Part shown: piece after piece, positions 1 to 10,779 of the stretch
Layout: every line of letters starts with the position of its first letter
Numbering within the stretch: position 1 is the stretch's first letter
Source of the DNA: Pleurotus djamor
Lineage: Eukaryota > Basidiomycota > Agaricomycetes > Agaricales > Pleurotaceae
NCBI GenBank assembly: GCA_029747585.1
Contig: JAPEVF010000693.1
Coordinates: forward strand, 1 to 23,728
Length of the DNA stretch: 23,728 bases
Reading direction: 5' to 3'
Translations under genes and position numbers: made by a program
Notes under the pieces: model-generated
What the model was told of the DNA's origin: nothing
The model's input: the letters and a program-made list of their open reading frames with translations, nothing else
Databases searched by the model: none

Positions 1-2265
1 TGGGTTCTTCGTCAGGTAGCTTACCCGCGCATCAAGGAACCGTTCAGGGTCGAATTGGAGCGCTACCAAGAAGGCGGAATGAACGATTGGCGATTACATG
101 CTTGCCGAGAAGGTGGACATACCATCAGGGCCCCACAAATCCGTACGGCGATGCATAAGGAAGACGCTGTACATTCCCCTGTGATAGAGAATTATGCATC
201 AGAACACCGAGAAGTCAACGGCTATAGAATAGAAGACTACTGACCTAGTGAGAGGAGGAACGTAGAACGGTTTCTGACCAGGGGCCTTGGCTGGAAGAAG
301 GGCAGCATGCCTCGAAGTCCTGGAGAAGCATTAGCCTCTAGCCGCGAAGGGTTGATATCCTTTGATTATACCTTGAATTGAACGGCCTATATTAAACTTG
401 AGGTTAATGGCTGACGACAAACTCTACACCGGAGACTTACACAGCGGGGTACAAGCGTAAAGTTTCTAGGAACCAATTTAACATCCAGGGATAGATTTCC
501 CAATTTGAGGTACCACATACCGTTGACAAACGCTCTGAGATACTTCATGTCACGCATATCTTCAAAGGTCGGTCGCCTGGTAGGACCGACTTTGTCCAAG
601 ACTTCTTCCCTAACCCGCTTGAGGACCTCGGGGTGTTCGGCCAACATATAAACAGCGAATGTCAGGGTACAAGCCGTCTACATCGGAAATTCAGTAATTG
701 AGGGCGCGAACGTCGAAGCTATCTTACCGTGTCTCGGCCTGCGATCATGATATTGAGTATTTCATCCTGAAGAATCTGATGGTCTAACCGGGGCAGCGTT
801 AGAATGGCGACTTTAGGATCAAAAATGATATCTCTGGACCTTGAGTGATTTTGACCAGATGGTCAAGCAACGTCTCATCTTCTTGAACATCCTTCTTCTC
901 ATCGATATCACCGGCAGCAATTCGAGCCTTGTGCTTTGATACAGCGGATGCAACGATCGGGTCGATAAACTTGTTCACGATATCCCTATGCGGTTTCACC
1001 TTGTCGTTCCACTCGATCAATGGGAACCAAGGACCGTAGCGAGTGCGGAGCGACGTCACATTCTGGCCTTCGATAAAAGCTTCCGCAAAAACATTGGCCG
1101 GGTGGGAGGTGTTCGCCGCGGTGATGGCCATGGGCGATGATGGAGGGTACACAAGCCCAGCGGACAAGGAACAAACATCTTGTCCAAAAAGGAACTCGGT
1201 GGCAGAGTCCAGGGTGAAACGAGAGACCATATCCTGCGGGAACGTTAACCATGAGGACGCTTCCACGAAAGGGTGCTGGAGTTACCTGGAAGTCGATGGG
1301 ATAGCCTTCGGCAAGTCTCGCCTTCGATTGGTTAAGAGCATCGTCCGCATGCCTATCGAAAACGTCAAAGTGACTTATGCGATCCTTGCTAAAGAACGGC
1401 CGTGTCATCGAACGATGGAACCTAAGCCAAAGGAAGTAAGTAGAGCGGAAAGTTGGATCAACGAAGACGTCCATACTTCCATCGATCCCCTGTTTCGTCC
1501 GTGAGGTACATCTGATGACAAAGAGGGCAGTGAACTCACCATCGGAATTGAAAACGCCAGTACCAAGAAGAGTGTTCAGTTGGGTAAATGCGATTGGACC
1601 TAATGACGATGGTCTATCGGCAACACGCCATTGTTGTGGGTCCGAGCGGCTTACCTTTCTCAAAGTCATCAAACTGCGTGGCGAGTAGGGCCTTATGCTC
1701 GTGTCAACGAGGGGTAATATATGGACGCGCGATAAATGTATACCTTGATGTACTCTGGCTCTGTGGTGAAGAACTACAGCAAGTCCGCTGAGAAATGGAT
1801 CCGAGGACGTGCATGGTGCTTACCCTATTCTCTGAGAGAATCTTCATACTGAAAGTTTGCCCATATTCAGAGCACCACTGAAGGAATATATCGCCTGACC
1901 CAAGAGTGTCAAAAGGCGAGAGAGTAAGCGGAAAAAGAGGGTATACCAGGGTAACCACGCTTGAAATTGTGAACTAGTGACTTGATTGTGGATATACCAA
2001 GCCACGACGCTTCGATATAGGGCGGAAGCTCAGCACCGTTGGCCGCCGCGTCACGACGATTGGCGTAGTGCGCGTAGACGTTTGAGAGAGCAAAGTACAA
2101 AGGGGCGGCGATTACAGACAGAAAGATAACAAGGGCATTGCTGAGAGCGGTGACCTGGAATGATCTCTTCAACAGATATTCCAGGGCAACGTACGCGAAG
2201 AGCGATGGCGACAAGAGCGACGGAACACTGGTGAGAAGAAGCTGGAGGCCGATAGGAATAACCAT
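1..2265 (-). CDS. Cytochrome P450 monooxygenase, CYP63-like (CYP52 clan), 3' end off the window
   Basis: Heme-thiolate monooxygenase, probably ER-anchored, that would hydroxylate alkanes, fatty acids or aromatic compounds; the substrate cannot be read from the sequence. Exons (transcription order): 2265-1947, 1894-1824, 1773-1744, 1691-1655, 1599-1540, 1489-1477, 1421-1286, 1233-840, 783-728, 677-521, 465-441, 386-372, 319-245, 178-123, 62-1; together 502 codons in one frame. The start at 2265 opens a hydrophobic N-terminal anchor (residues about 1-60). Later come the GYPGD-type hinge, GVFNSDG, an FHRSMTRPFF block, the I-helix AGRDTT (about 368-373), the K-helix ETLR (E425, R428), and the FDPERFLD stretch just before the edge. 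The Cys heme loop must lie left of position 1, so roughly 80-100 residues are missing. Three exons are only 13, 15 and 25 nt. Family assignment to CYP63 rests on remembered motifs and is less certain than P450 itself. Confidence 0.93.
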
Positions 2266-4045
2266 GATCGAGGAAAGTTACGAAGTGATGATGAAGGTGT
2301 GATCCAACGTTATAATAGGCGAACCGGGTATTACGCAACCGAAAGGTTTCTTCTTCGTGAGATCAGGCGCCTCATCCACATGCCAAGAATAAGACATTCC
2401 AAGCGCAGGATACCAGCCCGAAGACCGAACGAGGGCACATGTATAGCCTAATCATTCTCTAGCCTCCGAGCTACTTCAGCTTTTGGGAGTCCGAGGCGGC
2501 GATGACACGGCCGGCTGGAGGGACGGCACAGGACACTGCCAAGGAAAGCACGGTACACATCCTGAATTGGGGGTCGGCCTGGCGTTGCGGGGAAAAATCA
2601 AATTCCAGTGTGGGGTTAATTTGCAAATATGGATCGAACTACCTGACACTCTGCAGGGTGTTTAGCAGGGTCACCGGTCAGCCTCCTATGGCCACATCTA
2701 CCTGCAACATCTGATCAAGGCACGAAGCCAGCTAAACTAATATGGCACGTACCATTGGCCTTCCAAATCAAAGGAACCCACCGAGAGGCAGCAGACAGAT
2801 TGGATCGTATTCGGACAGAGTCCACCGTGGTGCGTTCATTTATGACGCGTTTTGAGTCTCGTAGGAGAGCCGAGCCATCGCGCCTCAGAAACACGACTCG
2901 GGGGGAGGGCGTAAGATCGCATTAGTAGGATGCGATATTGGAGCCGACGAGGCGGTTCACGAAACATAATGAGGTCTGCGGGAAAGAGCATTATCCGTTG
3001 GCGTCGACGTCGACGCGTAAATGAAGTCCGAATATTTGAGTATTTATCGTCGTTGTTCAGGGGATTCGAGGACTCGAGGAGATGGCTTGAAGGAAGCATT
3101 GAGACATCGTCCCATGAGTCAGGGTAAGGAATGTCCTCAAAGACCGCGGGAACACAGCTTCTCACGGTCAATAAACCAAATTTGCAATAAATAACCCTCC
3201 TCCTCCAATAATAATAATATTAACTGCAGCCTCAGGCGGCGCCGCTGACTACAGGTCTGGAGGGGCGAAAGCTAAACATATGGGGAACCACAGGATGGTG
3301 GTGGCTTGAGCTCAGGAGTGCACTTTATGTGGTCAACAACGCTTTAGAAGAGCATGATACTTACCAGAAACTCCAGTTATAGTAAACACGCGGCAAGTAT
3401 CAGGTTTTGCAGTATTTTCGTATACGTAGCTCTCCTCCATTGTTCTGTGGATTCTGTGGTTCTTGCTGACAATGCTCCTCTCAGGACAGGTCTTCAAAGA
3501 ACCGGTCCCCGGACTCCTGAATAATTTAAAAGGGGCCTCAACCTTTGCTCACTGTGTTGTGCGTTACCTGAAGCTGTCCACACTTAGCCGAGAGAAGACA
3601 CTGCATGCGAAGTATCTACAGAGCTAAGTGGCAGAAGGAACAACAGCGTAGAGTAGGTGACAGTAGTGTAAAATCGTGTAGACCCGGCGGAGATACATGG
3701 ATACTAGAGGGTGTAAGGCGGAGGAAGCATAACCAGAGGTAAATAATACAGCTTCATGACTACTTTCGTTTCGACGGCGTCTGAGATCTGAGGAGGGAAA
3801 ATACCCAAGGAGGGGCGGACTAGCCGTGCTTCGGCGCAGCAAAGGAGAGGGGGAAGGGGAAGGCGCAGCCAATCATATGTGTGTAGAGTAAGGATGTAGT
3901 GGGAAATAGTGAGAAGTGAGAGAGAACATAACGATAAAAATAAGCACGATGTATGATGCGTTTACGAGAGAAAAAGGCGGAGATAATATATACACTATCG
4001 ACGAGCGTCCGATGTACCCGAGATATGGGAAAGCAGAAAGGAAAT
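2266..4045. other. Intergenic region, no supported gene
   Basis: This stretch holds the P450 promoter side and the 3' flank of the CCHC protein gene. A TATA-like ATTATAAC on the minus strand lies near 2310-2317, about 45 nt above the P450 ATG. Open frames such as 2836-3171 (minus, 111 codons) show no recognisable domain, and I saw no clear splice pattern. There is a perfect 16-bp palindrome at 3001-3016 and an AAT-rich run near 3210-3222. Confidence 0.5.
3001..3016. repeat. Perfect 16-bp palindrome
   Basis: GCGTCGACGTCGACGC equals its own reverse complement. It lies in an otherwise featureless intergenic stretch; it may be chance or a dimeric protein-binding site. Confidence 0.7.
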
Positions 4046-4948
4046 CTAGAAGTGATGTCCGTAGCTTCTCGACCGATTTGGGTCGTTCTCTAGATGAGCG
4101 AAAGGTCTGTCATGAGTCAAGTGCTGACTCGACTGGGTATGTTGTTGGCGCTGGGGTCTGCTATTGTGATTGTAATGGGGTTGCGGATTCCCAGAAGGGT
4201 AGATGGGGATAGCTGTGGCAGGTGGGGGGTAAGGACCTGGTGGTCGATAAGGGCGTTGTTCGTACGATGTGTACGTTGGCGGTAGCGTAGACGTGTAAGG
4301 CGGGGCTGGACGTGAAATGATGGGAGACACGTCATAGTAGGGATGATAGTCGTGATTTCGCCCTGGGTGATCAGGAATTTGTATGCTGGGCGAATGAGGG
4401 ATGGATTGGGAGCGGTGCTGAGTCCTAGGCGAGCCAGGGTATCCAGAGCGACCTCTGGTCACGTATGGGTCCATAGAGGATCCTGACCCAGAGGCCGCGT
4501 GCGATGGAGGTGAGGAAGTAATGGGATTTCGATAGTCGGATTCGCGCGAAGCATTAATGGGCGAGGTTTCCAAAGTTGGACACCCTTTTCGATGCAACGC
4601 TTGGTCTCTGCAGTTTATCCAAAGGTTGCATCGCTGGCATTTTGTGAAGTTGTCATCGAGTGCAGCCTGGGTCTGATGGCTAACCACCAGATCCATCTTC
4701 TTTTGTCGACGACGAAGTTCGCGCAAACGCGCTCTTTCATCGTCATCGAGGTCCATAGTGCCCACAGTGTATTCAATTGACGACGTCGTCGATCGTGTGC
4801 CAGTGCTCCCTTCGTTGATATCGGGAAGTGGAAGGGGAGGCCGGGCCACGTCACGTCGAGGAGCAGTTTGCACATTTACACCGACACCTAGGAGGCCCTG
4901 GAATGCAGCATGGGGTCGAGAATCGCCGCTGAACTGTCTGCGCGGCAT
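4046..4948 (-). CDS. Hypothetical protein with a CCHC cysteine/histidine cluster and a Pro-rich tail
   Basis: Unrecognised single-exon gene of 300 residues. Residues about 66-90 are strongly charged (acidic then Arg/Lys-rich, DDDERARLRELRRR), which could form a short helix. A cluster C104-x2-C107-x11-H119-x3-C123 follows, spaced like a small zinc-binding finger. From about residue 130 to the end the protein is Ser/Pro/Tyr/His-rich and probably disordered, with several YxPP-type stretches. I chose the ATG at 4948 because it has A at -3 and sits just after a pyrimidine-rich leader. The same frame stays open up to another ATG at 5137 (363 residues), so a longer form is possible. A regulatory or nucleic-acid-binding role is conceivable, but nothing here shows it. 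Confidence 0.6.
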   Translation of the reverse strand: MPRRQFSGDSRPHAAFQGLLGVGVNVQTAPRRDVARPPLPLPDINEGSTGTRSTTSSIEYTVGTMDLDDDERARLRELRRRQKKMDLVVSHQTQAALDDNFTKCQRCNLWINCRDQALHRKGCPTLETSPINASRESDYRNPITSSPPSHAASGSGSSMDPYVTRGRSGYPGSPRTQHRSQSIPHSPSIQIPDHPGRNHDYHPYYDVSPIISRPAPPYTSTLPPTYTSYEQRPYRPPGPYPPPATAIPIYPSGNPQPHYNHNSRPQRQQHTQSSQHLTHDRPFAHLENDPNRSRSYGHHF

Positions 4949-6254
4949 GTTTTTTGAGATTTCGAGAGTCCTGGGGAGGGAGGAAGCGTAGTCGCGACAC
5001 GGAACCTTTTTATATGTCTCAGAGTCAGCGACGGAAAAGCCAGTCACCTCCCTCTTTGGGAGAGGTGACGGATATACCCAAGATTTTGGCACAGCAGACC
5101 CTTCCTTAGCCAGAGCAAACCGAGGAAAGGAAACCAAAAGGAAATAAACTCGCCCCTATGAGCGTTCCGGATTGATGGGCAATCTAGAGGAACAATGACG
5201 AACCACCCAGAGTGCTAATGAATGCCGTAAATGCAAGAGTTCTACAGTCTCGTCATGTAGGTACCCATGTTACACGATGAGGGGGGCCTGTCAAAATGGA
5301 AGAACCACTATGGCTCCCATTGTTCGCCTGTGAGCAAGATTATACCAAATGGGATAAATAAAGTAACGACTCACCCATCCGAACAGTGCCCGCTCCTCGC
5401 GAAACTGAATTCGCCCAGGGCACGACAGCCCACACTCCTGTCTCTGGAATACGTTTTGAGTTACCTACCTTCATCGGGAAAGAAACAGCGTCAGCAGGGT
5501 TGTCCAGCGCTTGGAAATGACTTGGAATTCGAAGTCGTCGGGGATTCGACCCCCTCCTGTCAGAAGCTAGCTGTAACCGAGTCAGGAAATAAAGGACTCA
5601 TAGGGATATGTGTTGGAGGAGAACAGGAAGGGATTGTCGCGAACACCCGGTTACGGAATCTGATTTGGAAGGAGATTGAGATGGTGAGTCGCCAAACGGA
5701 GTTGAGACATCCTGTGACCCTGTAAAGCTTCCGACACCGGTCCCGACCGCCGTCCCTACACTACCAGCTTAAACTTGGTGGTATGGACAGAGGTTTTGGC
5801 GCAAGAATCGGCGTAGAATTCGAGTGCCCAACGTCCACCACATACACTGAAGCGTTCCCTCGGTGGACGATGTCGGATCCCATTCCGAAGCCATGGGGCA
5901 GCCTGCTTCAGCGACGAGCTGACTCAGAGTCGAATGGTGAGGCCATCTGTCGTCATGTTACCCGGTCGTTGTCTGTCTCGTTGTGTCAGGCTATGTAATC
6001 GACTGAGTCAGCGAGCCCATTAACACGAATAAGTACTTGCGGAGGCTGACTACTTGTGATTACCATATGCATGTGCAGTGTGGAGACGGTGGCCCAGGGA
6101 CGCTTGCTCGTTGGGCGCTGCGGCAGAGTTACCTCAGATCTAGGTCGAAGGCACCAAAAAAGCATGATGCGACACCCATGCGAGTGACAGCGGACGTAAA
6201 ATCTATATGTCCACGCAAAGGATGAGTTTATATACTTTTCGTCAAATGTTACAT
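4949..6254. other. Intergenic region, no supported gene
   Basis: This covers the 5' side of the CCHC protein gene and the 3' flank of cct2. A plus-strand open frame at 5267-5725 (152 codons) has no domain, signal peptide or intron pattern that I recognise, and I do not call it a gene. Two AP-1/Gcn4-like TGACTCA-related sites occur near 5929-5936 and 6001-6009. No tRNA was found. Confidence 0.45.
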
Positions 6255-8334
6255 TTATACTGCTTCACGTCTCCTTGGGGTAGCACGAAGAATGTCGTCA
6301 ACACTGTAGTAAAACAAGTAAGTATGAAAGTCAGCCTGACATGAACAAAGCGCAGCCAAACCCACCGTATGATCATCTCTGCGGCTTCGGTGGCGCTGAG
6401 GACGACTTGGCGTTTGAGTTTATAACTTTCGGTAATCCCAAGTTGTCTCATCGACCCTATCGACCCTTGGTTCATGTCTAGGGAAAGGTGATCAGATAGA
6501 CCCGAGAGGATATTTCGTATGTGCGCACCTAGGCCAGCATCCGATTGGCCTTCATAATGCGCCGCCCTCAGCCTAGCCACCAAATCAGACGAGTCGTAGC
6601 CAGCATTGTCAGCCAGTATTGTTGGTATTTGTCTCAAAGCTCGACCGAACGCTTCAACGGCAATGGCCCTCTTGCCTTTGATTGTCCGAGCTTCCTCCTC
6701 CACCGCACAGCTCATCAACATTTCAGAGCATCCCCCTCCAAGTACGATACGCGTTTCTTTCACTGTTTGTGATAGAACGGACAGGGCATCATGCAGAGAT
6801 CGATCTGCTTCGTCCACCATTTGGTTTGTAGACCCACGAAGAACCACCGTGCAGGCTTCGCCGGCAGCAACTCCTGAGAATTTGATCAACTAGAGCAATA
6901 TAACAAGATGATCAGGATCAGATACGAAGGAAAAAACCCTGGGGCGAACCTTGTCTTCACCAATCATGATCTCTTCGATGAGTTCGCAGCGCCCTAATTG
7001 GACGAGGTCCGGTCGCTCAAACGTGCTAGCGATCTCACCACCCGTGACGAGCGACAGTCGCTCGACACCCTCAAAATCAGCATGCTCAATGACCATGATC
7101 CCCTTCTCCGCAAGCAGTGACTCCGGGTAGTTATAAATGAGTTGTCTGTTGATGAAAACGTTGATGCCATGCGAAGCGATTGCATCGACCTTGGCCTTCA
7201 TTTTTTCCTGCAACGAGGCAAGGTGAACTCAAAGCTGCTAAATCTGAAGCAGATATGGACACATACCTTCTCAGCACGCTCAAGCTCAGCCAATTTTCCA
7301 GTCCCATCCACCTTGACCCTCGCACCAAAGATCTTGATTTTATCAGTGTCCATGGCTGGGGGAGTTATCAGTTCGAATAAAGGCAAACGGAAAATCTTCT
7401 AATCTTACATGTATTGGCAATGAGTATCCTCGCGTTCTCCAGCCGTTTTGGCGAGTTAACGGCGATTGTCTTGTCGAGAATGAAACCTAAGCAGGATCCT
7501 TCAGAGGTGGACAAACCAAGTGCAGGCACTTGTTACCCACCTTCATCGAGGTATGAATCCGTCAGCTTCCCTCCAACCTTCTTGATGATCTGAATGTGCT
7601 CAAGATCTGTGGAACCCTGTGTATGCGATATAAATGAGCGTGTTGGAACTATGTGGTATGTCTAACCCACACGTAGTCGCATGACTGCATCCACAGCCAG
7701 ATTTGCGAAGTAATCCTTGTCTTGGGAAAGGACTTTTGACGATAATGTAGTTCGGGCAATATTGAACAGATCTTGTCGGAACGCCTCTGGATCAGCCCTA
7801 GTCTTCAGTTAGTCCGTAGAACAATATGTCGGGGCTAAGAGCTAGTCGACTTACGCGTTGTTGACAGCAGCACTCTCCAAAGCCTTGAGTGCCGCAGCGC
7901 TTGCTATTCTGTAGCCCTCAATGATGGTTTGAGGATGAATCCTCTGAGAGATCAACTTCTCCGCCTCCCTCAACAACTCAGCAGCAAGCACCGTGACCGA
8001 TGTTGTCCCATCTCCAACCTCATCGTCCTGTACTTTTGAAATGTTGACAAGAATTTTGGCAGCTGCATTGTCGAGCTGGATCGACTTCAAGATCGTAGCA
8101 CCGTCGTTTGTAACGTTAATCTCGCCTGTTGACGCGGATTGAAGGATTTTGTTCATGCCTTTTGGCCCGAGAGTTGATTTGACGAGATCGCCGAGAGCTA
8201 AGGCCCCAACGAAGGATGAGAGACGAGCATTCTCGGCTTTCTCCTCAGTAGCCTAGTTGAATGACTTCAGGAAATGGATCGTGAGCTAGATAATATGCAA
8301 TGCGCACCTGTTCGCCCAATATTTGCATCGACAT
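6255..8334 (-). CDS. cct2: T-complex protein 1 subunit beta (CCT2 chaperonin)
   Basis: One of the eight subunits of the cytosolic TRiC/CCT chaperonin, which folds actin, tubulin and other proteins with ATP. Exons: 8334-8308, 8252-7855, 7797-7671, 7616-7541, 7486-7409, 7355-7267, 7207-6950, 6889-6366, 6303-6255; 541 residues, close to the usual 525-535. Seen in order: [10 protein letters not shown] (about 37-46), NDGATIL (58-64), the ATPase motif GDGTTSV (89-95), [10 protein letters not shown], the apical [23 protein letters not shown], and [12 protein letters not shown] with the closing VDDIL typical of the beta subunit. That C-terminal signature separates it from the other CCT subunits. The first exon codes only nine residues, and an ATG two codons downstream could also serve. 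Housekeeping gene; no anomaly in the frame. Confidence 0.97.
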
Positions 8335-8751
8335 GTTCGATACTTAGAACTGTCGCCGGATGAGCAAAGGAAGAGATTATACGCGACCCCAGTATTTCGG
8401 AAGGAGGTACAATGATGTATCAACGATGATGTTGATACTGAGGAGGACGATGATCGCGACGTGCTCGACGCGATTTCATGAAAATGTGGGCCTCAGTGCG
8501 TGGGAATATGACCAGGGATGATTAAGGGGTCCTGGTACCATGGCGTGTGGTTTCGTTGGTTGGCATCGACTTGACTATGTTTATCCTCCGTTCAGAAAAA
8601 TTCTACATGCTCAGTATCTAGGGGCTCTATGTTTTCTGACGAGGGTTATTCTACGGCTCTATGAGGTTCATCGTGTACATTGGACTTGGTCACAAGATAG
8701 ATATTTACAGTTTAACATTAATCTACAATCGTTCCTGGGGGACTGGATATC
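8335..8751. other. Intergenic spacer between fba1 3' end and cct2 start
   Basis: About 0.4 kb serving as cct2 promoter/5' UTR and fba1 terminator region. I saw no convincing TATA box, small gene or repeat here. The plus-strand open frame that starts at 8540 is mostly antisense to fba1 exons. Confidence 0.5.
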
Positions 8752-10333
8752 TTACAGGCGGTCTGGAGAACGGAGGACAGTTCCAAATCAGATAATGTGC
8801 GTCGCAAATCGTGACCGTCGACTCACCAACGTTACCCAAGTCGGCGCAAGCCTCTTTGACACGGGCCGTGAGGGTCTTTTCACCCTCACGTACCCAGACA
8901 CGGGGGTCGTAGAATTTCTTGTTGGGCTTGTCGGCACCCTCAGGGTTTCCGACTTGAGTCAACAAGTAATCCTTCTTCTTGAAGACGAAATCCTTTGGAA
9001 AAACACAGTAAGAGTCCAAACCAAGACACGATTTCGGCATTGACATACGCGGATGCCAGCCAAGTAAGCGAATTGGGTATCAGTATCAACGTTCATCTTG
9101 ACGACACCGTGGCTAACGGCCGTGGAGATTTCTTCCTTCGTTGAACCTGATCCACCGTGGAATACAAGGTACCTAAATAGAGGTAAGGGATACGCCCTAA
9201 GATTGTCGAAACGCAGCGCTCACAAAGGCTTAGGTGTGCCAACCTTCGCGCTCGTGAAGGCTTGATGCTTTCCGAGCAATTCGGGCTGAAGCTTGACATT
9301 TCCGGGCTTGTAAACTCCGTGTACGTTACCGAAGGCAGCAGCGATGGAGAAGTTAGGGCCGATCTGGCTGAGGGCGCTGTAGACATCGTAGATATCCTCA
9401 GGTTGAGTGTACAACGCAGCGTTGTCAACCCCGGTGTTATCGACGCCGTCCTCCTCTCCACCAGTAATACCGATTTCCATCTCCAACCAGAGACCGATCG
9501 GAGCCATGCGCTTGAAGTATTTCACGCAAACTTCGATGTTCTCTTCCTTTGGCTCTTCCGAAAGATCCAACATGTGTGAAGAGAAAAGTGGCTCTCCGTG
9601 TTCTTTGAAGTAAGCCTCATCGGCCGCAAGCATGCCATCGAACCATGGAAGGAGCTTCTTGGCGCAGTGATCGGAGTGTAGGACGACAGGACTGAACATA
9701 GGACTAAATATAAACCGCATGACAAGAGTAAATTATGGACGTACACGCCATAAGCTTTTGCGACAGTGCGGATGTGGTGAGCGGCAGCAATGGCGCCAGT
9801 GATCGATGCTTGCTGCTGATCGTTCGCCAAACCTTTACCGGCAAAGTACGCGCTGCCACCCTGAGAGCACTGGAGGATGATAGGCGATTTGATATCTCTA
9901 CGGAGGAAGTTGAGATGTCGTATTGGCGGAGATATTGTGAACCGACGTATTACCTTGCGGCTTCAAGGACGGCGTTTGCGGTCGATGAAGAAGTCACATT
10001 CTTCAGAGCCTTAAGCAACAATTCACAGGGATTGCAAGTTGGAAACTCACGATGGCCTGTAAATCATCACGGATACGAAGTTCAGTGTTCTCAGATATGT
10101 TTACCCCTGAACATCAATGTCACCAACCGGGATAGCGAACTATAACTCGATATGAGCCATCCGTAGAGCAAACAGAGAATCATTCTAACCTTGTTCTCTT
10201 TGGCATAATCAAAGAGTTTGCGAACATTGTCGCCAGTCAAGACACCAGCCTATTGAAACGCGATCATCAGGATCTATCAATGAGGCAGATGAATATGAAT
10301 CCACGCAACTGGAACGATATCGAGGACACCCAT
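8752..10333 (-). CDS. fba1: Fructose-bisphosphate aldolase, class II
   Basis: Zinc-dependent cytosolic aldolase that splits fructose 1,6-bisphosphate into glyceraldehyde 3-phosphate and dihydroxyacetone phosphate (glycolysis/gluconeogenesis). Exons: 10333-10310, 10249-10190, 10139-10128, 10056-10051, 10000-9954, 9897-9745, 9691-9224, 9172-9049, 8992-8827, 8762-8752; 356 residues, the normal fungal length. Seen: MGVLDIVP start, FAIPAIN (29-35), VVLHSDHCAKKL with catalytic Asp108 and Zn-binding His109, EMEIGITGGEED, FGNVHGVYKPG with a Zn His, FHGGSGS with another Zn His, and NVDTDTQ. Residues 29-34 come from a 12-nt exon (FAIP) and a 6-nt exon (AI); both are needed to recover the invariant FAIPAINV stretch. 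The last exon adds only DRL and the stop. No residue of the active site is missing. Confidence 0.96.
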
Positions 10334-10779
10334 TGCAATCGATGATGGTGGTAGGAAGGAGGAAATGAAGATAGAACGGATTTCGGTCACTCTTTAAAGT
10401 CGGGGGCGGGAATTGGCGGAGATGGCACGATCATCACGTGCGTTATGGAATTGCACGTCCTCCCCCCGGACCGTCTGGAAGGATCCCGGAGAACGACGCG
10501 TCTTTTTATGGAACTGGACATGTGCAACTTTATTTACACGGGAGCCCGCTTGCGAATCCGTTGTTCAGCGCTCACAGTACTGGATGAGAAGTGGGCTTGA
10601 GCTATGGGTCGCGATCATGATTGATCCAGTATCAGTTTCTTCATTTTTGGTACTTCCCCGGGGTATATACAAAGGATGGTTGAAAGGGAGATAGGGATAG
10701 CCTAACATCAGAGGGATGCCGAAATCGAGTGAAGTCCTTAGTTTAATAGGGGTTGATAGGAAGGAGGTAAAAGGCTGGC
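10334..10779. other. fba1 promoter / 3' flank of the short PMT1 paralog
   Basis: About 0.45 kb between two minus-strand genes. It contains a minus-strand TATA-like TTGTATATAC near 10663-10672, far from the fba1 ATG, and a CATAAAAA near 10503-10510. Neither is at a spacing I would trust. A plus-strand open frame at 10413-10694 has no recognisable content. Confidence 0.4.

Noticed and set aside
2836..3171. 111-codon minus-strand frame with an Arg-rich run
   Set aside because: No family resemblance, and the Arg run comes from the GTCGAC palindrome region; not enough to call a gene.
5520..5575. tRNA-like T-arm sequence (GGGGATTCGACCCCC)
   Set aside because: Only a 4-bp stem forms around the loop, and no matching acceptor, D or anticodon arms could be found nearby.
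5267..5725. 152-codon plus-strand open frame
   Set aside because: No domain, signal or compositional hint of coding, and no splice-linked neighbours; kept only as a note in the intergenic entry.
8540..9043. 167-codon plus-strand open frame
   Set aside because: Its second half is antisense to well-supported fba1 exons and its first half has no recognisable content.
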